Shown: in pieces, positions 18,082 to 26,784 of the stretch
Position numbering within the stretch: position 1 is the stretch's first letter
Layout of the letters: each line of letters begins with the position of its first letter
From: Chryseobacterium gleum
GTDB lineage: Bacteria; Bacteroidota; Bacteroidia; Flavobacteriales_D; Crocinitomicaceae
Reading direction: 5' to 3'
Length of the DNA: 64,000 nucleotides
Assembly: GCA_945882095.1 (NCBI GenBank)
Contig: CAMCWF010000004.1
Location: 1 to 64,000 of the forward strand
Position numbers and translations under genes: made by a program
The notes under the pieces: generated by a model
Database searches by the model: none
What the model saw: only the letters and a program-made list of their open reading frames with translations
Told to the model about the DNA's origin: nothing

Positions 18082-20088
18082 TTAGTTAAGGTTCAATTTA
18101 AAAGTTTCTAATTTTTTCATTTGGTCGCGGAAAAAAGCCGCTTCCACAAAATCCAATTCTTTCGCTGCTTTTTGCATTTGTTTTCGATAGGATTTTATTT
18201 CTTTTTCGATTTCTGCGATGCTTTGGTATTCATTCGCTATGTTCGCTTCATTGATTTCGTCCTGTTTGTAAGATTCCTTTTCTTTCGATCCTGAACCTTT
18301 TCGCATGCTTTCTTCAATGGCCTTGTTCAAGGGTTGAGGGGAAACGCCATGCGCTGTGTTGTAGTCCATTTGAATTTTGCGCCTTCGCTCCGTTTCTTCA
18401 ATGGTTTGCTGCATGGAAAAAGTTGTTTTGTCGGCATACATGATGACCCTTCCATTTACATTTCTTGCGGCCCTTCCAACGGTTTGTACCAACGAACGTA
18501 CATTTCTAAGAAATCCCTCTTTGTCTGCATCTAAAATCACAACCAAAGATACTTCGGGTAAATCCAATCCCTCTCTGAGTAGGTTAACCCCAATCAACAC
18601 ATCGAAAGTGCCTATTCTTAATTCCCGCAAAATTTCAATCCTATCCAAGGTGTCCACATCGCTGTGAATGTATTGACAGCTTATCCCAAGTTTTGTAAGG
18701 TACTTCTGTAATTCCTCCGCCATACGTTTTGTAAGCGTGGTTACAAGGGTGCGTTCCTTTCGCTGGATGCGAAGTTGAATTTCCTCCATGAGGTTATCTA
18801 TTTGGTTTCTGCTGGGTCTTACCTCAATGATTGGGTCTAACAAACCTGTGGGCCGAATTACTTGCTCAATTAAAATGCCTTCGGAGAGCTGAATTTCAAG
18901 GTCTGCTGGCGTGGCTGAAACAAAAATTGTTTGGTTGAGGAGTCCCTCAAATTCCTCGTATTTTAACGGACGATTGTCAATTGCAGCCTGCAATCGAAAA
19001 CCATAATCTACCAAGTTGATTTTCCGAGAGCGGTCACCACCATACATTCCTTTTACCTGAGGCAAGGTAACGTGACTTTCATCTATCATCATAAGAAAAT
19101 CATCGGGAAAATAATCGATTAGGCAAAAGGGGCGTTCTCCAGGTTGTCGGTTATCGAAGTAACGCGAATAATTCTCTATGCCCGAGCAATAGCCCAATTC
19201 TCGAATCATTTCCAAGTCGTAAGAAACACGCTCATACAATCGTTTTGATTCTTCCAATTTCCCCATCGACTTAAAGTTTTCTACTTGCTGCATCAAGTCG
19301 TCCTGGATCATGTGAATGGATTTCTGGGTATTTTCAGGACTCGAAACAAATAAATTTGCCGGGAATAAATTGACGTCCTGAAATTCTTCGAAGCATTTGT
19401 TCGTAAATGGATCAATGGCCTGTAAAGTTTCAATTTCGTCTCCGAAAAAAAGTACACGAAGGGCATAATCGGCATAGGCAAGGTAAATGTCCACCGTATC
19501 ACCAATCACTCGAAACATCCCTCGGTTGAAACTTTCTTCGCTTCTGGTGTAGAGATTTTCGACCAGTCTGTGTAAAAATTTATTCCTTGGAAAGGTCATT
19601 CCAACATTCAAGGGAATAATGCTGTTTTTGAATTCTACGGGATTTCCAATTCCATAAATACAGGATACAGAGGCGATAACGATGACGTCTCTTCTGCCAG
19701 ATAACAACGCCGAGGTTGCTGAAAGCCGAAGTTTTTCAATTTCTTCATTGATGGATAAATCCTTTTCGATGTACGTATTTGTCGTTGGGAGGTAAGCTTC
19801 AGGTTGGTAGTAGTCGTAATAAGATACAAAGTACTCGACGGAATTGTTGGGAAAGAAATTTTTAAACTCAGTATACAGTTGGGCGGCAAGTGTTTTGTTG
19901 TGGGAGAGGACAAGTGTGGGTTTTTGGACACTTTGAATCACATTGGCCATAGTGAACGTTTTTCCACTTCCCGTCACACCCATCAACGTTTGAAAAGGAT
20001 GGCCTTGGTTTACACCCTCTACCAATTGCCGAATTGCTTCGGGTTGATCTCCGGTAGGTTGATAGGAAGAAACCAATTGAAAATCCAT
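18082..20088 (-). CDS. uvrB: Excinuclease ABC subunit B
   Basis: A 668-residue UvrB, the DNA-damage-verification helicase of nucleotide excision repair that links UvrA recognition to UvrC incision. Walker A is GVTGSGKTFT (about 38-47). The damage-probing beta-hairpin has the YVSYYDYYQPEAY signature (about 90-103). MIDESHVTLPQ, SATPAD, the YIHSDVDTLDR segment and TVGRAARN near residue 540 are helicase motifs. The C-terminal UVR motif (about 625-665, EIKSYRKQMQKAAKELDFVEAA...) binds UvrA/UvrC. Length is normal. It heads the minus-strand run uvrB-DUF3817-YkgJ. A one-mismatch -7 box (TAATTTTA, 20093-20100) lies 4 nt before the ATG. Confidence 0.97.
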   Translation of the reverse strand: MDFQLVSSYQPTGDQPEAIRQLVEGVNQGHPFQTLMGVTGSGKTFTMANVIQSVQKPTLVLSHNKTLAAQLYTEFKNFFPNNSVEYFVSYYDYYQPEAYLPTTNTYIEKDLSINEEIEKLRLSATSALLSGRRDVIVIASVSCIYGIGNPVEFKNSIIPLNVGMTFPRNKFLHRLVENLYTRSEESFNRGMFRVIGDTVDIYLAYADYALRVLFFGDEIETLQAIDPFTNKCFEEFQDVNLFPANLFVSSPENTQKSIHMIQDDLMQQVENFKSMGKLEESKRLYERVSYDLEMIRELGYCSGIENYSRYFDNRQPGERPFCLIDYFPDDFLMMIDESHVTLPQVKGMYGGDRSRKINLVDYGFRLQAAIDNRPLKYEEFEGLLNQTIFVSATPADLEIQLSEGILIEQVIRPTGLLDPIIEVRPSRNQIDNLMEEIQLRIQRKERTLVTTLTKRMAEELQKYLTKLGISCQYIHSDVDTLDRIEILRELRIGTFDVLIGVNLLREGLDLPEVSLVVILDADKEGFLRNVRSLVQTVGRAARNVNGRVIMYADKTTFSMQQTIEETERRRKIQMDYNTAHGVSPQPLNKAIEESMRKGSGSKEKESYKQDEINEANIANEYQSIAEIEKEIKSYRKQMQKAAKELDFVEAAFFRDQMKKLETFKLNLN

Positions 20089-20176
20089 TGTGTAAAATTA
20101 CTCAATTATACCGTTTGTCGCTAGCATTCATCCGATTTGAATTGGGAATTTTCGCGACGTCAAAAGGTTTTTAGAC

Positions 20177-20184
20177 TATCTTTG
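20177..20184 (+). promoter_or_regulatory. -7 promoter box 4 nt before lhgO
   Basis: TATCTTTG is an exact TAnnTTTG match that ends 4 nt before the ATG at 20189, predicting a leaderless mRNA. Confidence 0.6.
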
Positions 20185-20188
20185 TTTC

Positions 20189-21397
20189 ATGAATTTTGAC
20201 ATCGCAATCATCGGAGGTGGTATCGTCGGAGCGGCCACTTTTTACAAATTACAGAAACGATATCCACATTTAAATTTAGTGCTTTTCGAGAAGGAGGATA
20301 TATTGTCTGACCATCAGACAGGACATAATTCAGGCGTAATCCATTCCGGATTGTATTACAAACCAGGTTCGCTCAAAGCAAGAAATTGCATTGAAGGCAG
20401 AAGAGAGTTGGTGGCGTTTGCAATAGAACACGGAATTCCCCACGATGTTTGCGGAAAAGTTGTCGTTGCAACGGATGAAAGCGAGCTTCCAAATCTGGAG
20501 AAGATTTACCAAACGGGACTCCAAAACAAGATTGAGGGTCTTAGAAAATTAACCGCTGCTGAAGTAAAAGAAATTGAGCCTCACGTGGAATCCATCGGTG
20601 GGTTGTTTGTGGGCTGCACCGGCATCATTGATTTTCGAGCGGCAACTGCAAAAATGATTGAATTGGCTTTGGAAATAAATGCAAATAGCAAGTTGTTTTT
20701 AGGTACGGAGGTTCTCGGCATCACCAAAAAAGAAGGACATTCATCCTTCGAGACTTCTAAAGGTGTTTTTGAAGCAAGGTACGCAGTTTTTTGTGCTGGA
20801 TTGCAAGCGGATCGACTGGCAAGAAAGGATGGGGTGGCATTGAAGGAACAAGTGGTAGGTTTTCGTGGGGATTATTACGAATTAACCGAAGAAGCGAAGC
20901 GCAAAGTAAAGAATTTGATTTATCCCGTTCCCAATCCCGATTTTCCGTTTTTGGGTGTGCACTTTACAAGGATGACAGACGGAGAAGTCGAATGTGGTCC
21001 CAATGCGGTGTTTACCTTCAAACGTGAAGGGTATGGCAAATTGGATTTTTCATTGAAAGATACTTGGGATGCATTAACCTATAAAGGAACTTGGAGATTG
21101 TTTCTTTCAAATATATCCTTTGGATGGAATGAATACCGAAGGGCTTTTTCCAAGGGATTGTTTTTAAAAACCTTACAACGCATTATCCCGTCCTTGACCA
21201 TGGAGGATATTAAAACGGGAAGGTCCGGGGTTCGTGCCTTGTTGCTTGCTGAAAATGGAGACACGAAGGACGATTTTCGCATTGAATTTCATGGGAATTC
21301 CATACATGTTTTGAATGCGCCTTCACCTGCTGCAACGGCTTCCCTCGCGATTGGCGCATATGTAGCTGACGAGGTGGATAAACATTTTAAATTGTAG
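20189..21397 (+). CDS. lhgO: L-2-hydroxyglutarate dehydrogenase/oxidase
   Basis: A 402-residue FAD enzyme of the DAO family that oxidises L-2-hydroxyglutarate to 2-oxoglutarate, a metabolite-repair reaction. The Rossmann GxGxxG motif is at the N-terminus (IAIIGGGIVGAATFY, 5-19), followed by LFEKE, and HNSGVIHSGLYYKPGS (about 47-62) is the family signature. A C-terminal FAD segment (GRSGVRALLL ... HVLNAPSPAATASLAIG) matches LhgO. It is monocistronic, divergent from uvrB and convergent with mazG. Confidence 0.93.
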   Translation: MNFDIAIIGGGIVGAATFYKLQKRYPHLNLVLFEKEDILSDHQTGHNSGVIHSGLYYKPGSLKARNCIEGRRELVAFAIEHGIPHDVCGKVVVATDESELPNLEKIYQTGLQNKIEGLRKLTAAEVKEIEPHVESIGGLFVGCTGIIDFRAATAKMIELALEINANSKLFLGTEVLGITKKEGHSSFETSKGVFEARYAVFCAGLQADRLARKDGVALKEQVVGFRGDYYELTEEAKRKVKNLIYPVPNPDFPFLGVHFTRMTDGEVECGPNAVFTFKREGYGKLDFSLKDTWDALTYKGTWRLFLSNISFGWNEYRRAFSKGLFLKTLQRIIPSLTMEDIKTGRSGVRALLLAENGDTKDDFRIEFHGNSIHVLNAPSPAATASLAIGAYVADEVDKHFKL

Positions 21398-21417
21398 GGT
21401 TTTTAAAACAGGCTAAT

Positions 21418-21465
21418 GAGCGAAATGAAGTCTAACGTTGACGGTTGCTTATGGCTGTTTCGCTC
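21418..21465. other. Inverted repeat at the lhgO/mazG 3' junction
   Basis: GAGCGAAA (21418-21425) and TTTCGCTC (21458-21465) are perfect 8-bp inverted arms with a 32-nt loop spanning the convergent gene ends. The long loop and lack of a T-run make it a weak terminator candidate. Confidence 0.3.
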
Positions 21466-22231
21466 CCTTCAACGCCAACTTGGCCTGATCCCAATACACA
21501 TCCATTTCTGTTAAAGACATTTCGGACAGGGTTTTCCCTTCGCTTGCTATCGCATCTTCCATCCACTGAAACCGTTTGATGAATTTTTGATTTGTAAAGG
21601 ACAATGCCGATTCCGGAGAAAGATTGATAAAGCGAGCATAATTCACCAAAGAAAAAAGCAAATCTCCAAATTCTTCTTCTTGCTTATTTGACCCCAATTC
21701 TACCTCGGCTTCAAATTCTGCCAATTCTTCTTTTACCTTGGCCCAAACATCCGCTTTGTTGTCCCACTCAAAACCAATTCCTTTCACTTTTTCCTGGATT
21801 CTTGTTGCTTTTACCAAGGCGGGTAGGGAGGAGGGAACACCTTCGAGTACAGATTTTCGACCTTCCTTTAATTTTAACTTCTCCCAATTGGCTTTTACTT
21901 CTTCTTCACCGCTTACCGTTACGTCTCCATAAATGTGAGGGTGCCTGTAAACCAATTTGTCACAAATGGTATTTAATGCATCGCTCACGTCAAAAGCACC
22001 CGCTTCGGATCCGAGTTTACAGTAGAAAACCATGTGTAAAAACAAATCCCCTATCTCGCCTTTTATTTCGTTCAAATCTCCCTTTGTAATGGCGTCTGCC
22101 AATTCGTAGGTCTCTTCAATGGTGAGGTTTCTTAGAGATTCAAAGGTTTGTTTTTGATCCCAAGGACATCGCTCCCTGAGTTCATCCATAATGTTAAGCA
22201 ACCTTTCAAAGGCCTCCAATCTTTTGTCCAT
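21449..22231 (-). CDS. mazG: Nucleoside triphosphate pyrophosphohydrolase MazG
   Basis: A 260-residue two-domain MazG that hydrolyses NTPs to NMP and PPi, cleaning nucleotide pools. Each half has the all-alpha EExxE...ExxD metal site: RCPWDQKQTFESLRN, EETYELADAI and EIGDLFLHMVFY in the N-half; VKEELAEFEAE and EEFGDLLFSLVNYARF in the C-half. ATG 22231 is chosen rather than a TTG 12 codons upstream: an exact -7 box ends 3 nt before this ATG, and the TTG lies beyond it. It is divergent from the lipid A deacylase-like operon. Confidence 0.93.
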   Translation of the reverse strand: MDKRLEAFERLLNIMDELRERCPWDQKQTFESLRNLTIEETYELADAITKGDLNEIKGEIGDLFLHMVFYCKLGSEAGAFDVSDALNTICDKLVYRHPHIYGDVTVSGEEEVKANWEKLKLKEGRKSVLEGVPSSLPALVKATRIQEKVKGIGFEWDNKADVWAKVKEELAEFEAEVELGSNKQEEEFGDLLFSLVNYARFINLSPESALSFTNQKFIKRFQWMEDAIASEGKTLSEMSLTEMDVYWDQAKLALKGAKQP

Positions 22232-22234
22232 TTG

Positions 22235-22242
22235 CAAAAGTA
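22235..22242 (-). promoter_or_regulatory. -7 promoter box 3 nt before mazG
   Basis: TACTTTTG on the minus strand is an exact TAnnTTTG match. Three nt separate it from the mazG ATG (22231). A TTGT about 21 nt upstream could be the -33 element. Confidence 0.6.
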
Positions 22243-22274
22243 ATTTTTTAAGTGTTTTGAACGACAAGCTTTCT

Positions 22275-22282
22275 TAACTTTG
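22275..22282 (+). promoter_or_regulatory. -7 promoter box 6 nt before the lipid A deacylase-like gene
   Basis: TAACTTTG is an exact TAnnTTTG match. Six nt separate it from the ATG at 22289. Together with the mazG box it forms a compact divergent promoter pair within 60 bp. Confidence 0.6.
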
Positions 22283-22288
22283 TTATTA

Positions 22289-23374
22289 ATGAAAGGGTGC
22301 TTCGGATTCCTATTTTTATGTTTGGTTTTCAATTTTTTAGGTCAGCCTAAATTTGAAAAAGCCATTGAGTATAGGCAAAAAGTGGGTTTTTTAGCGGCGC
22401 ACAGAGGGGTTATGGCACACATGCCCAACGGACTGGGTTATGCCGGGGAATTGAGTTATGTATTGCGGTCACGGGGAAGTAAGGAATACCAAAAGTTTTA
22501 CAAATACCCCAGCTATGGATTGACCTTGTTCTATGGTTCTGTTGGCAACAATCTTTTATTGGGAAATTACCTTGGTTCCTACGGATTCGCCGAATTGCCC
22601 ATGGTGTCGGTTAAAAATTATCGAATGGATTTTAAGCTAGGGTTCGGAATGGGGTATACATCCAAGGTATATGATCCCCTGTTGAATCCTAAAAATGTAG
22701 CGGTATCCACCAAGCTTTTAGGTATGATGTGCCTTGCGGTGAAAAGCACCTATTTTTTTGGGAAGAATTCAGTAAACATTGGATTGGACATCACCCATTT
22801 TAGCAATGCTGCCTTCAAAGTTCCGAATTTCGGAATTAACATGCCTTTTGCTTCCATAGGTTATGCCAGAACCCTTGTCCCAATTGAAAAAGAAAAAGCA
22901 ACCAAGATTGAAATGTCGCTGCCTTATGACAGATGGCTTTACAGCATAACGGGGATTTTATCCTCAAAACAAAACATGCCCATCGGGGGGAAACGCTATC
23001 CCGTTTATGCCCTGAATTTTTCGGTGAAAAGGTTTTTCAACCACCGCTCGGGAATGGAGTTGGATGTTGACTTAATTTCCAAACAAGCGATCATGGGATA
23101 TCAACCCTTGGTCGAAAAATCACAAATGGATATCGTTCAAATGGGAATTTATTCTGCCTACCTTGTGCCTTTGGATCGCTTCCATTTCGTATTTGGCATG
23201 GGTGCATACATCCGTGATAAATACCAGCCTGAAGATAAATTGTACCACAGGATTGGTTGTAGGTATTTCTTGAAAAATGGATTGATTTTGAACTTCACAC
23301 TCAAAACCCATTGGGCTCGTGCGGATTATTTGGAATACGGCATAGGTTATACCTTTAACTATCGAAAAAAATGA
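22289..23374 (+). CDS. Acyloxyacyl hydrolase-like outer-membrane protein (lipid A 3-O-deacylase family)
   Basis: A 361-residue protein with a signal peptide (CFGFLFLCLVFNFLGQ, to about residue 19) and alternating beta-barrel-like strands that end in an aromatic-rich strand (EYGIGYTFNYRKK). HFSNAAFKVPNFG (about 168-180) matches the catalytic His-Ser-Asn...Asn-Gly region of PagL-type lipid A deacylases (PF09411). That suggests removal of an acyl chain from lipid A at the outer membrane, modulating surface properties. I use the ATG at 22289, not the TTG three codons earlier, which lies in the -7 box. It overlaps the next gene by 4 nt (ATGA) and opens a four-gene operon. Confidence 0.78.
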   Translation: MKGCFGFLFLCLVFNFLGQPKFEKAIEYRQKVGFLAAHRGVMAHMPNGLGYAGELSYVLRSRGSKEYQKFYKYPSYGLTLFYGSVGNNLLLGNYLGSYGFAELPMVSVKNYRMDFKLGFGMGYTSKVYDPLLNPKNVAVSTKLLGMMCLAVKSTYFFGKNSVNIGLDITHFSNAAFKVPNFGINMPFASIGYARTLVPIEKEKATKIEMSLPYDRWLYSITGILSSKQNMPIGGKRYPVYALNFSVKRFFNHRSGMELDVDLISKQAIMGYQPLVEKSQMDIVQMGIYSAYLVPLDRFHFVFGMGAYIRDKYQPEDKLYHRIGCRYFLKNGLILNFTLKTHWARADYLEYGIGYTFNYRKK

Positions 23375-24105
23375 AGTGTCTACTCTTAATTTTTGGATTT
23401 GCCTTTCTTTTTGCATGCAAAAAACCAGAAGATCGGTCTTGTCTCAAGAAATCGGGGGCAATGGCGGAGCGCACGGTAACTGTACAGAATTTTGACCGGC
23501 TCTTTTTGAAGGAACACATTGAATATGTATTGATTCAAGATTCAACAGATAAGGTCGTGATTCAGGGTGGGGAAAACCTGTTGAATTTTATCGCAATAGA
23601 ATCTACCGATGGATTGTTGACCCTTTCCAATCATAATAAATGCAACTACCTAAGGCATTATGCTAAGGTGAAGGTCGAAATTCACTACACCAATTTGATC
23701 AATATTCTTTATGAAGGTACAGAGACATGCACCAATGTTGATACCTTGAAAACGGATTATTTAACATTGACCTTAAAAGATGGGGGAGGACAAATGGATC
23801 TTTGTATAGATGTATTGGATGTGAACGCTGTAAACACGAATGGTTGGGGGGATTTGAGGTTAACAGGTAAGACGGTGACGACCAAAATGCAAATAACCGG
23901 AGATGGGTGTTTTGATTGCCAATATTTACAAACCCAAGGCACGTTGAACGTGATTTCAAGTTCTTCAAGGCCTCAAAAAGTGAAAGCCTCAGGGATCCCG
24001 TTGAAAGCAGAAATCAATGGGGTAGGGAACATAGAGTACTTTGGATTTCCTTCAACCATCTTTTTGTCGCGCTACGGAACAGGTGAACTTATAAATAGAA
24101 ATTAA
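23371..24105 (+). CDS. DUF2807-like lipoprotein (putative auto-transporter adhesin head)
   Basis: A 244-residue lipoprotein. The signal ends in a lipobox (FGFAFLFACKK, Cys at about 16). The mature part has repeated short beta-strands of the GADRxxV type (EHIEYVLIQDSTDKVVIQGGENLL, ILYEGTETC, LRLTGKTVTTKMQITGDG, EINGVGNIEYFG), which fits the DUF2807 right-handed beta-helix family common in Bacteroidota. Function is unknown. Several extra cysteines could form disulphides. Start and stop overlap both neighbours (4 nt and 1 nt), indicating translational coupling to the deacylase-like gene and the small membrane gene. Confidence 0.8.
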   Translation: MKCLLLIFGFAFLFACKKPEDRSCLKKSGAMAERTVTVQNFDRLFLKEHIEYVLIQDSTDKVVIQGGENLLNFIAIESTDGLLTLSNHNKCNYLRHYAKVKVEIHYTNLINILYEGTETCTNVDTLKTDYLTLTLKDGGGQMDLCIDVLDVNAVNTNGWGDLRLTGKTVTTKMQITGDGCFDCQYLQTQGTLNVISSSSRPQKVKASGIPLKAEINGVGNIEYFGFPSTIFLSRYGTGELINRN

Positions 24106-24305
24106 TGGAGTTTTTTTTATTTGGCAATCGCTTTGTTATCGTTGCTATCCTTTTTTTTGTGATTTTTGTCTACCTCATACTACGTTGGGTAAAATACAAA
24201 TCCAAGACAAGGGTCATCGAAGATGGAATGTTAGACAGTGAATTGGAAAACCGGTCGGGAACTTTTTTTTCAAGGGTATGGGAACAAATTAAAAATCAAT
24301 TTTGA
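24105..24305 (+). CDS. Small single-pass membrane protein
   Basis: A 66-residue protein. One strong transmembrane helix (FVIVAILFFVIFVYLILRWV, about 10-29) is followed by basic KYKSKTR and a mostly polar tail ending SRVWEQIKNQF. I recognise no family. The ATG overlaps the stop of the upstream lipoprotein gene and its own stop overlaps the exonuclease start by 1 nt, so it is a genuine member of this tightly coupled operon. Confidence 0.7.
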   Translation: MEFFLFGNRFVIVAILFFVIFVYLILRWVKYKSKTRVIEDGMLDSELENRSGTFFSRVWEQIKNQF

Positions 24306-25069
24306 TGAATATATTATCTTTCAACGTCAACGGAATTAGAGCAATTTCCGCTAAAACATTTATTCAGGATATGCAAGCGTTGCAGCCTGACATCATTTGC
24401 CTACAAGAAACCAAAGCAACGGTCGCCCAGGTGAAAGAAGCGCTGATTCCCTTGGAAGGTTACCACATTTTTGCCAATGAAGCAGAGAGAAAAGGGTATT
24501 CGGGTACCGCAATCCTAACCAAAGAAAATCCGCTAAGCATTTCGTACGACATGCAAATTCCAGAACATGACCATGAGGGGCGTGTGGTTTGTGCTGAGTA
24601 TGCGTCGTTTTTTTTGGTTACGGTGTATGTGCCTAACTCGGGGAGTGAATTGGCGAGATTACCTTATCGTCAATCGTGGGACCGCGACTTTTTAGCGTAT
24701 GTAAAGCAGTTGGAACAAACGAAGCCTGTGTTGGTTTGTGGAGATTTCAATGTGGCGCATCAACCCATGGATCTTTCGCGTCCCAAGGAAAATTACAACA
24801 AGGCTGCAGGATACATGCAGGAGGAGATTGATGGAATGAATGCATTTGTTGCGGCAGGTTATCACGACACCTATCGCCATATGAACCCTACCAAAATTGA
24901 GTATTCTTGGTGGAGTTACCGCGCAGGCGCTAGGGCCAATAACATTGGATGGAGAATTGATTATTTCCTTGCTTCAAAAGACATGATGCCTATGGTTGCT
25001 GAAGCGGCCATTTTGACCCAGGTGATGGGCTCAGACCACTGTCCTGTCCAAGTTCGCATTTTGGGTTAA
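24305..25069 (+). CDS. xth: Exodeoxyribonuclease III
   Basis: A 254-residue AP endonuclease/exonuclease of the XthA family acting in base-excision repair. Motifs in order: LSFNVNGIRA (4-13), ICLQETKA (catalytic Glu, about 33-40), VYVPNSG, VCGDFNVAHQPMDL (about 139-152), SWWSYRAGARANNIGWRIDYFLAS (about 196-219) and the final GSDHCPV with the catalytic Asp-His. The ATG at 24305 overlaps the upstream stop. The 3' end overlaps the convergent epimerase gene by 39 bp. It is unusual to find it last in an envelope-protein operon. Confidence 0.95.
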   Translation: MNILSFNVNGIRAISAKTFIQDMQALQPDIICLQETKATVAQVKEALIPLEGYHIFANEAERKGYSGTAILTKENPLSISYDMQIPEHDHEGRVVCAEYASFFLVTVYVPNSGSELARLPYRQSWDRDFLAYVKQLEQTKPVLVCGDFNVAHQPMDLSRPKENYNKAAGYMQEEIDGMNAFVAAGYHDTYRHMNPTKIEYSWWSYRAGARANNIGWRIDYFLASKDMMPMVAEAAILTQVMGSDHCPVQVRILG

Positions 25070-26017
25070 CAACCAATCCACTGTCTTTTGTATGCCCGTT
25101 TCGACAGAAACATGTGGAACGTAGCCGAGAAGTTTTTGAATTTTCTCAATCGATGCATGGGAATGGGGAATGTCGCCCGGTCGGTTGGGGCCAAAGGTTA
25201 GCTGAGGAATTTGAAGTGCTGGTCTTCTTTCGGAAAGCGTTTTTTGGATTAAAGATGCCAATTCAATCAACGTGGTACTGCTTCCGAAGGCCACATTGTA
25301 AATCTGGTTGACCGCGTCATTATTTTCGGTTTCCAAGGCTAAAAGTGTTGCGGAAACCACATTTTCTACATGCGTAAAATCCCTTGTGTTCGTTCCGTCT
25401 CCATTGATTTTGGGCGATTCCTGACTTAAAAATTGCTGAATAAACTTGGGGATTACGGCCGCATAGGCACCTTGTGGATCTTGGTTTTTACCAAAGACAT
25501 TGAAGTAGCGTAAACCAATGTATTTCAAACCATAGGCTTGGTGAAAAACGTGGGCATACAATTCGTTGACATATTTTGTAACTGCATAAGGTGACAAAGG
25601 TTTGCCGATTCGATCTTCTACTTTTGGCAATTCCGCTGAATCCCCATAGGTAGAACTGCTGGCGGCAAAGACAAAACGTTTAACTTCATGCTCTTTTGCC
25701 ACGTGAATGACATTTAAAAACCCATCGATGTTGATCGCATTCGTGGTTAAGGGGTCTTGGATGGATCGCGGTACAGAACCCAAAGCAGCCAAATGGATGA
25801 CTTTTTCACAACCTTGAATGGCGCGGTTACAAGAATCGAGGTCGCGGATGTCTCCAAGTTGGAATTCGAAAAAGGGATGATTTCGCAAAGGGGCTATGTT
25901 TCGCTCGCTTCCCGTTAGCAGATTGTCCATACAGATTACTTGATGCCCTTTTGTCAGCAAAGCTTCACATACATTTGAGCCAATAAACCCTGCTCCGCCG
26001 GTTACCAAAACTTTCAT
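25031..26017 (-). CDS. NAD-dependent epimerase/dehydratase (UDP-sugar 4-epimerase-like)
   Basis: A 328-residue extended SDR. VTGGAGFIGSNVCEAL (4-19) binds NAD, LGDIRD is the adenine-binding Asp region, HLAALGSVPRS (about 73-83) and SSSTYGDS lead to YAVTKYVNE (catalytic Tyr-Lys, about 144-152). GDGTNTRDFTHVENV (about 202-216) and RPGDIPHSHA are typical of UDP-GlcNAc/UDP-GalNAc 4-epimerases of the WbpP/TviC kind, which provide precursors for surface polysaccharides. The exact sugar is not determinable. Its C-terminal 39 bp overlap the 3' end of xth. Confidence 0.88.
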   Translation of the reverse strand: MKVLVTGGAGFIGSNVCEALLTKGHQVICMDNLLTGSERNIAPLRNHPFFEFQLGDIRDLDSCNRAIQGCEKVIHLAALGSVPRSIQDPLTTNAINIDGFLNVIHVAKEHEVKRFVFAASSSTYGDSAELPKVEDRIGKPLSPYAVTKYVNELYAHVFHQAYGLKYIGLRYFNVFGKNQDPQGAYAAVIPKFIQQFLSQESPKINGDGTNTRDFTHVENVVSATLLALETENNDAVNQIYNVAFGSSTTLIELASLIQKTLSERRPALQIPQLTFGPNRPGDIPHSHASIEKIQKLLGYVPHVSVETGIQKTVDWLLTQNANLDRTVV

Positions 26018-26038
26018 TTCACTAAAGAATGTTCAAAA

Positions 26039-26046
26039 CAAAGGTA
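26039..26046 (-). promoter_or_regulatory. -7 promoter box for the epimerase gene
   Basis: TACCTTTG on the minus strand is an exact TAnnTTTG match 21 nt upstream of the ATG at 26017. Confidence 0.55.
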
Positions 26047-26076
26047 AGTAAAAGCACTTCAACATTGGACTTTGTT

Positions 26077-26084
26077 TAATTTTG
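26077..26084 (+). promoter_or_regulatory. -7 promoter box for pcm
   Basis: TAATTTTG is an exact TAnnTTTG match 28 nt upstream of the pcm ATG (26113), divergent from the epimerase promoter. Confidence 0.55.
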
Positions 26085-26112
26085 AATCTAAAAAATAGGG
26101 CAGAAGAATCAA

Positions 26113-26784
26113 ATGGAGCATTTAAAGGATACATACAAACACAAGGGAAAGCGAAATTTACTTATCAAGGAAATTGAAAAAATGGGTATCCAGTCCCCGG
26201 AAATTTTACGTGCCTTCTTCGAAGTCCCAAGGCATTATTTCCTCGACCTGGCGCTTGATGGAATGGCCTATACGAATGCTGCTTTTCAAATTGGTTCCGG
26301 TCAAACCATCTCTCACCCGTATACCGTAGCTTTTCAAACCCAATTGTTGGAGGTTAAACCGAAAGATAAAATCCTAGAAATAGGTACTGGTTCCGGATTT
26401 CAAACGGCCATTTTGTGTGCATTAGGAGCGAAAGTGTATTCCATAGAACGGCACCAAGATTTGCATTTTAAGGCTGCACAAATGATAAAATTTTTGAATT
26501 ACGATGCCCGTTTGCGTTTCGGTGACGGTTACCGAGGTTGGCCAAGTTATGCGCCTTTCGATAAAATATTGGTTACCTGTGGTGCCCCTGAAATTCCCAA
26601 TGAACTCAAGCTTCAGTTAAAGATTGGTGGGACGATGGTGATTCCCGTAGGAGAAGGGGTTGAGCAAAAAATGCTTAAAATTGTCCGTCAAAATGAAACC
26701 GAATACACCCTTCAAGAATTGGGCACCTTTAAATTTGTCCCCATGTTGGAACGTACGGTTGACATCGAAAATAAAAAACCATGA
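26113..26784 (+). CDS. pcm: Protein-L-isoaspartate O-methyltransferase
   Basis: A 223-residue SAM methyltransferase that starts repair of isoaspartyl damage in proteins. IGSGQTISHPYTVAFQTQLL (about 57-76) is the Pcm substrate signature, ILEIGTGSGFQTAILCALG (about 85-103) binds SAM, and GDGYRGWPSYAPFDKILVTCGAPEIP (about 137-162) carries post-motif I-III. Length is normal. Its last 4 nt overlap the start of the sigma-54-type regulator (ATGA at 26781), so the two are translated together. Confidence 0.94.
   Translation: MEHLKDTYKHKGKRNLLIKEIEKMGIQSPEILRAFFEVPRHYFLDLALDGMAYTNAAFQIGSGQTISHPYTVAFQTQLLEVKPKDKILEIGTGSGFQTAILCALGAKVYSIERHQDLHFKAAQMIKFLNYDARLRFGDGYRGWPSYAPFDKILVTCGAPEIPNELKLQLKIGGTMVIPVGEGVEQKMLKIVRQNETEYTLQELGTFKFVPMLERTVDIENKKP

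Noticed and set aside
21418-21465. Strong terminator at the lhgO/mazG junction
   Set aside because: The 8-bp inverted arms are real, but the 32-nt loop and lack of a following T-run make intrinsic termination doubtful; kept only as a low-confidence inverted repeat.
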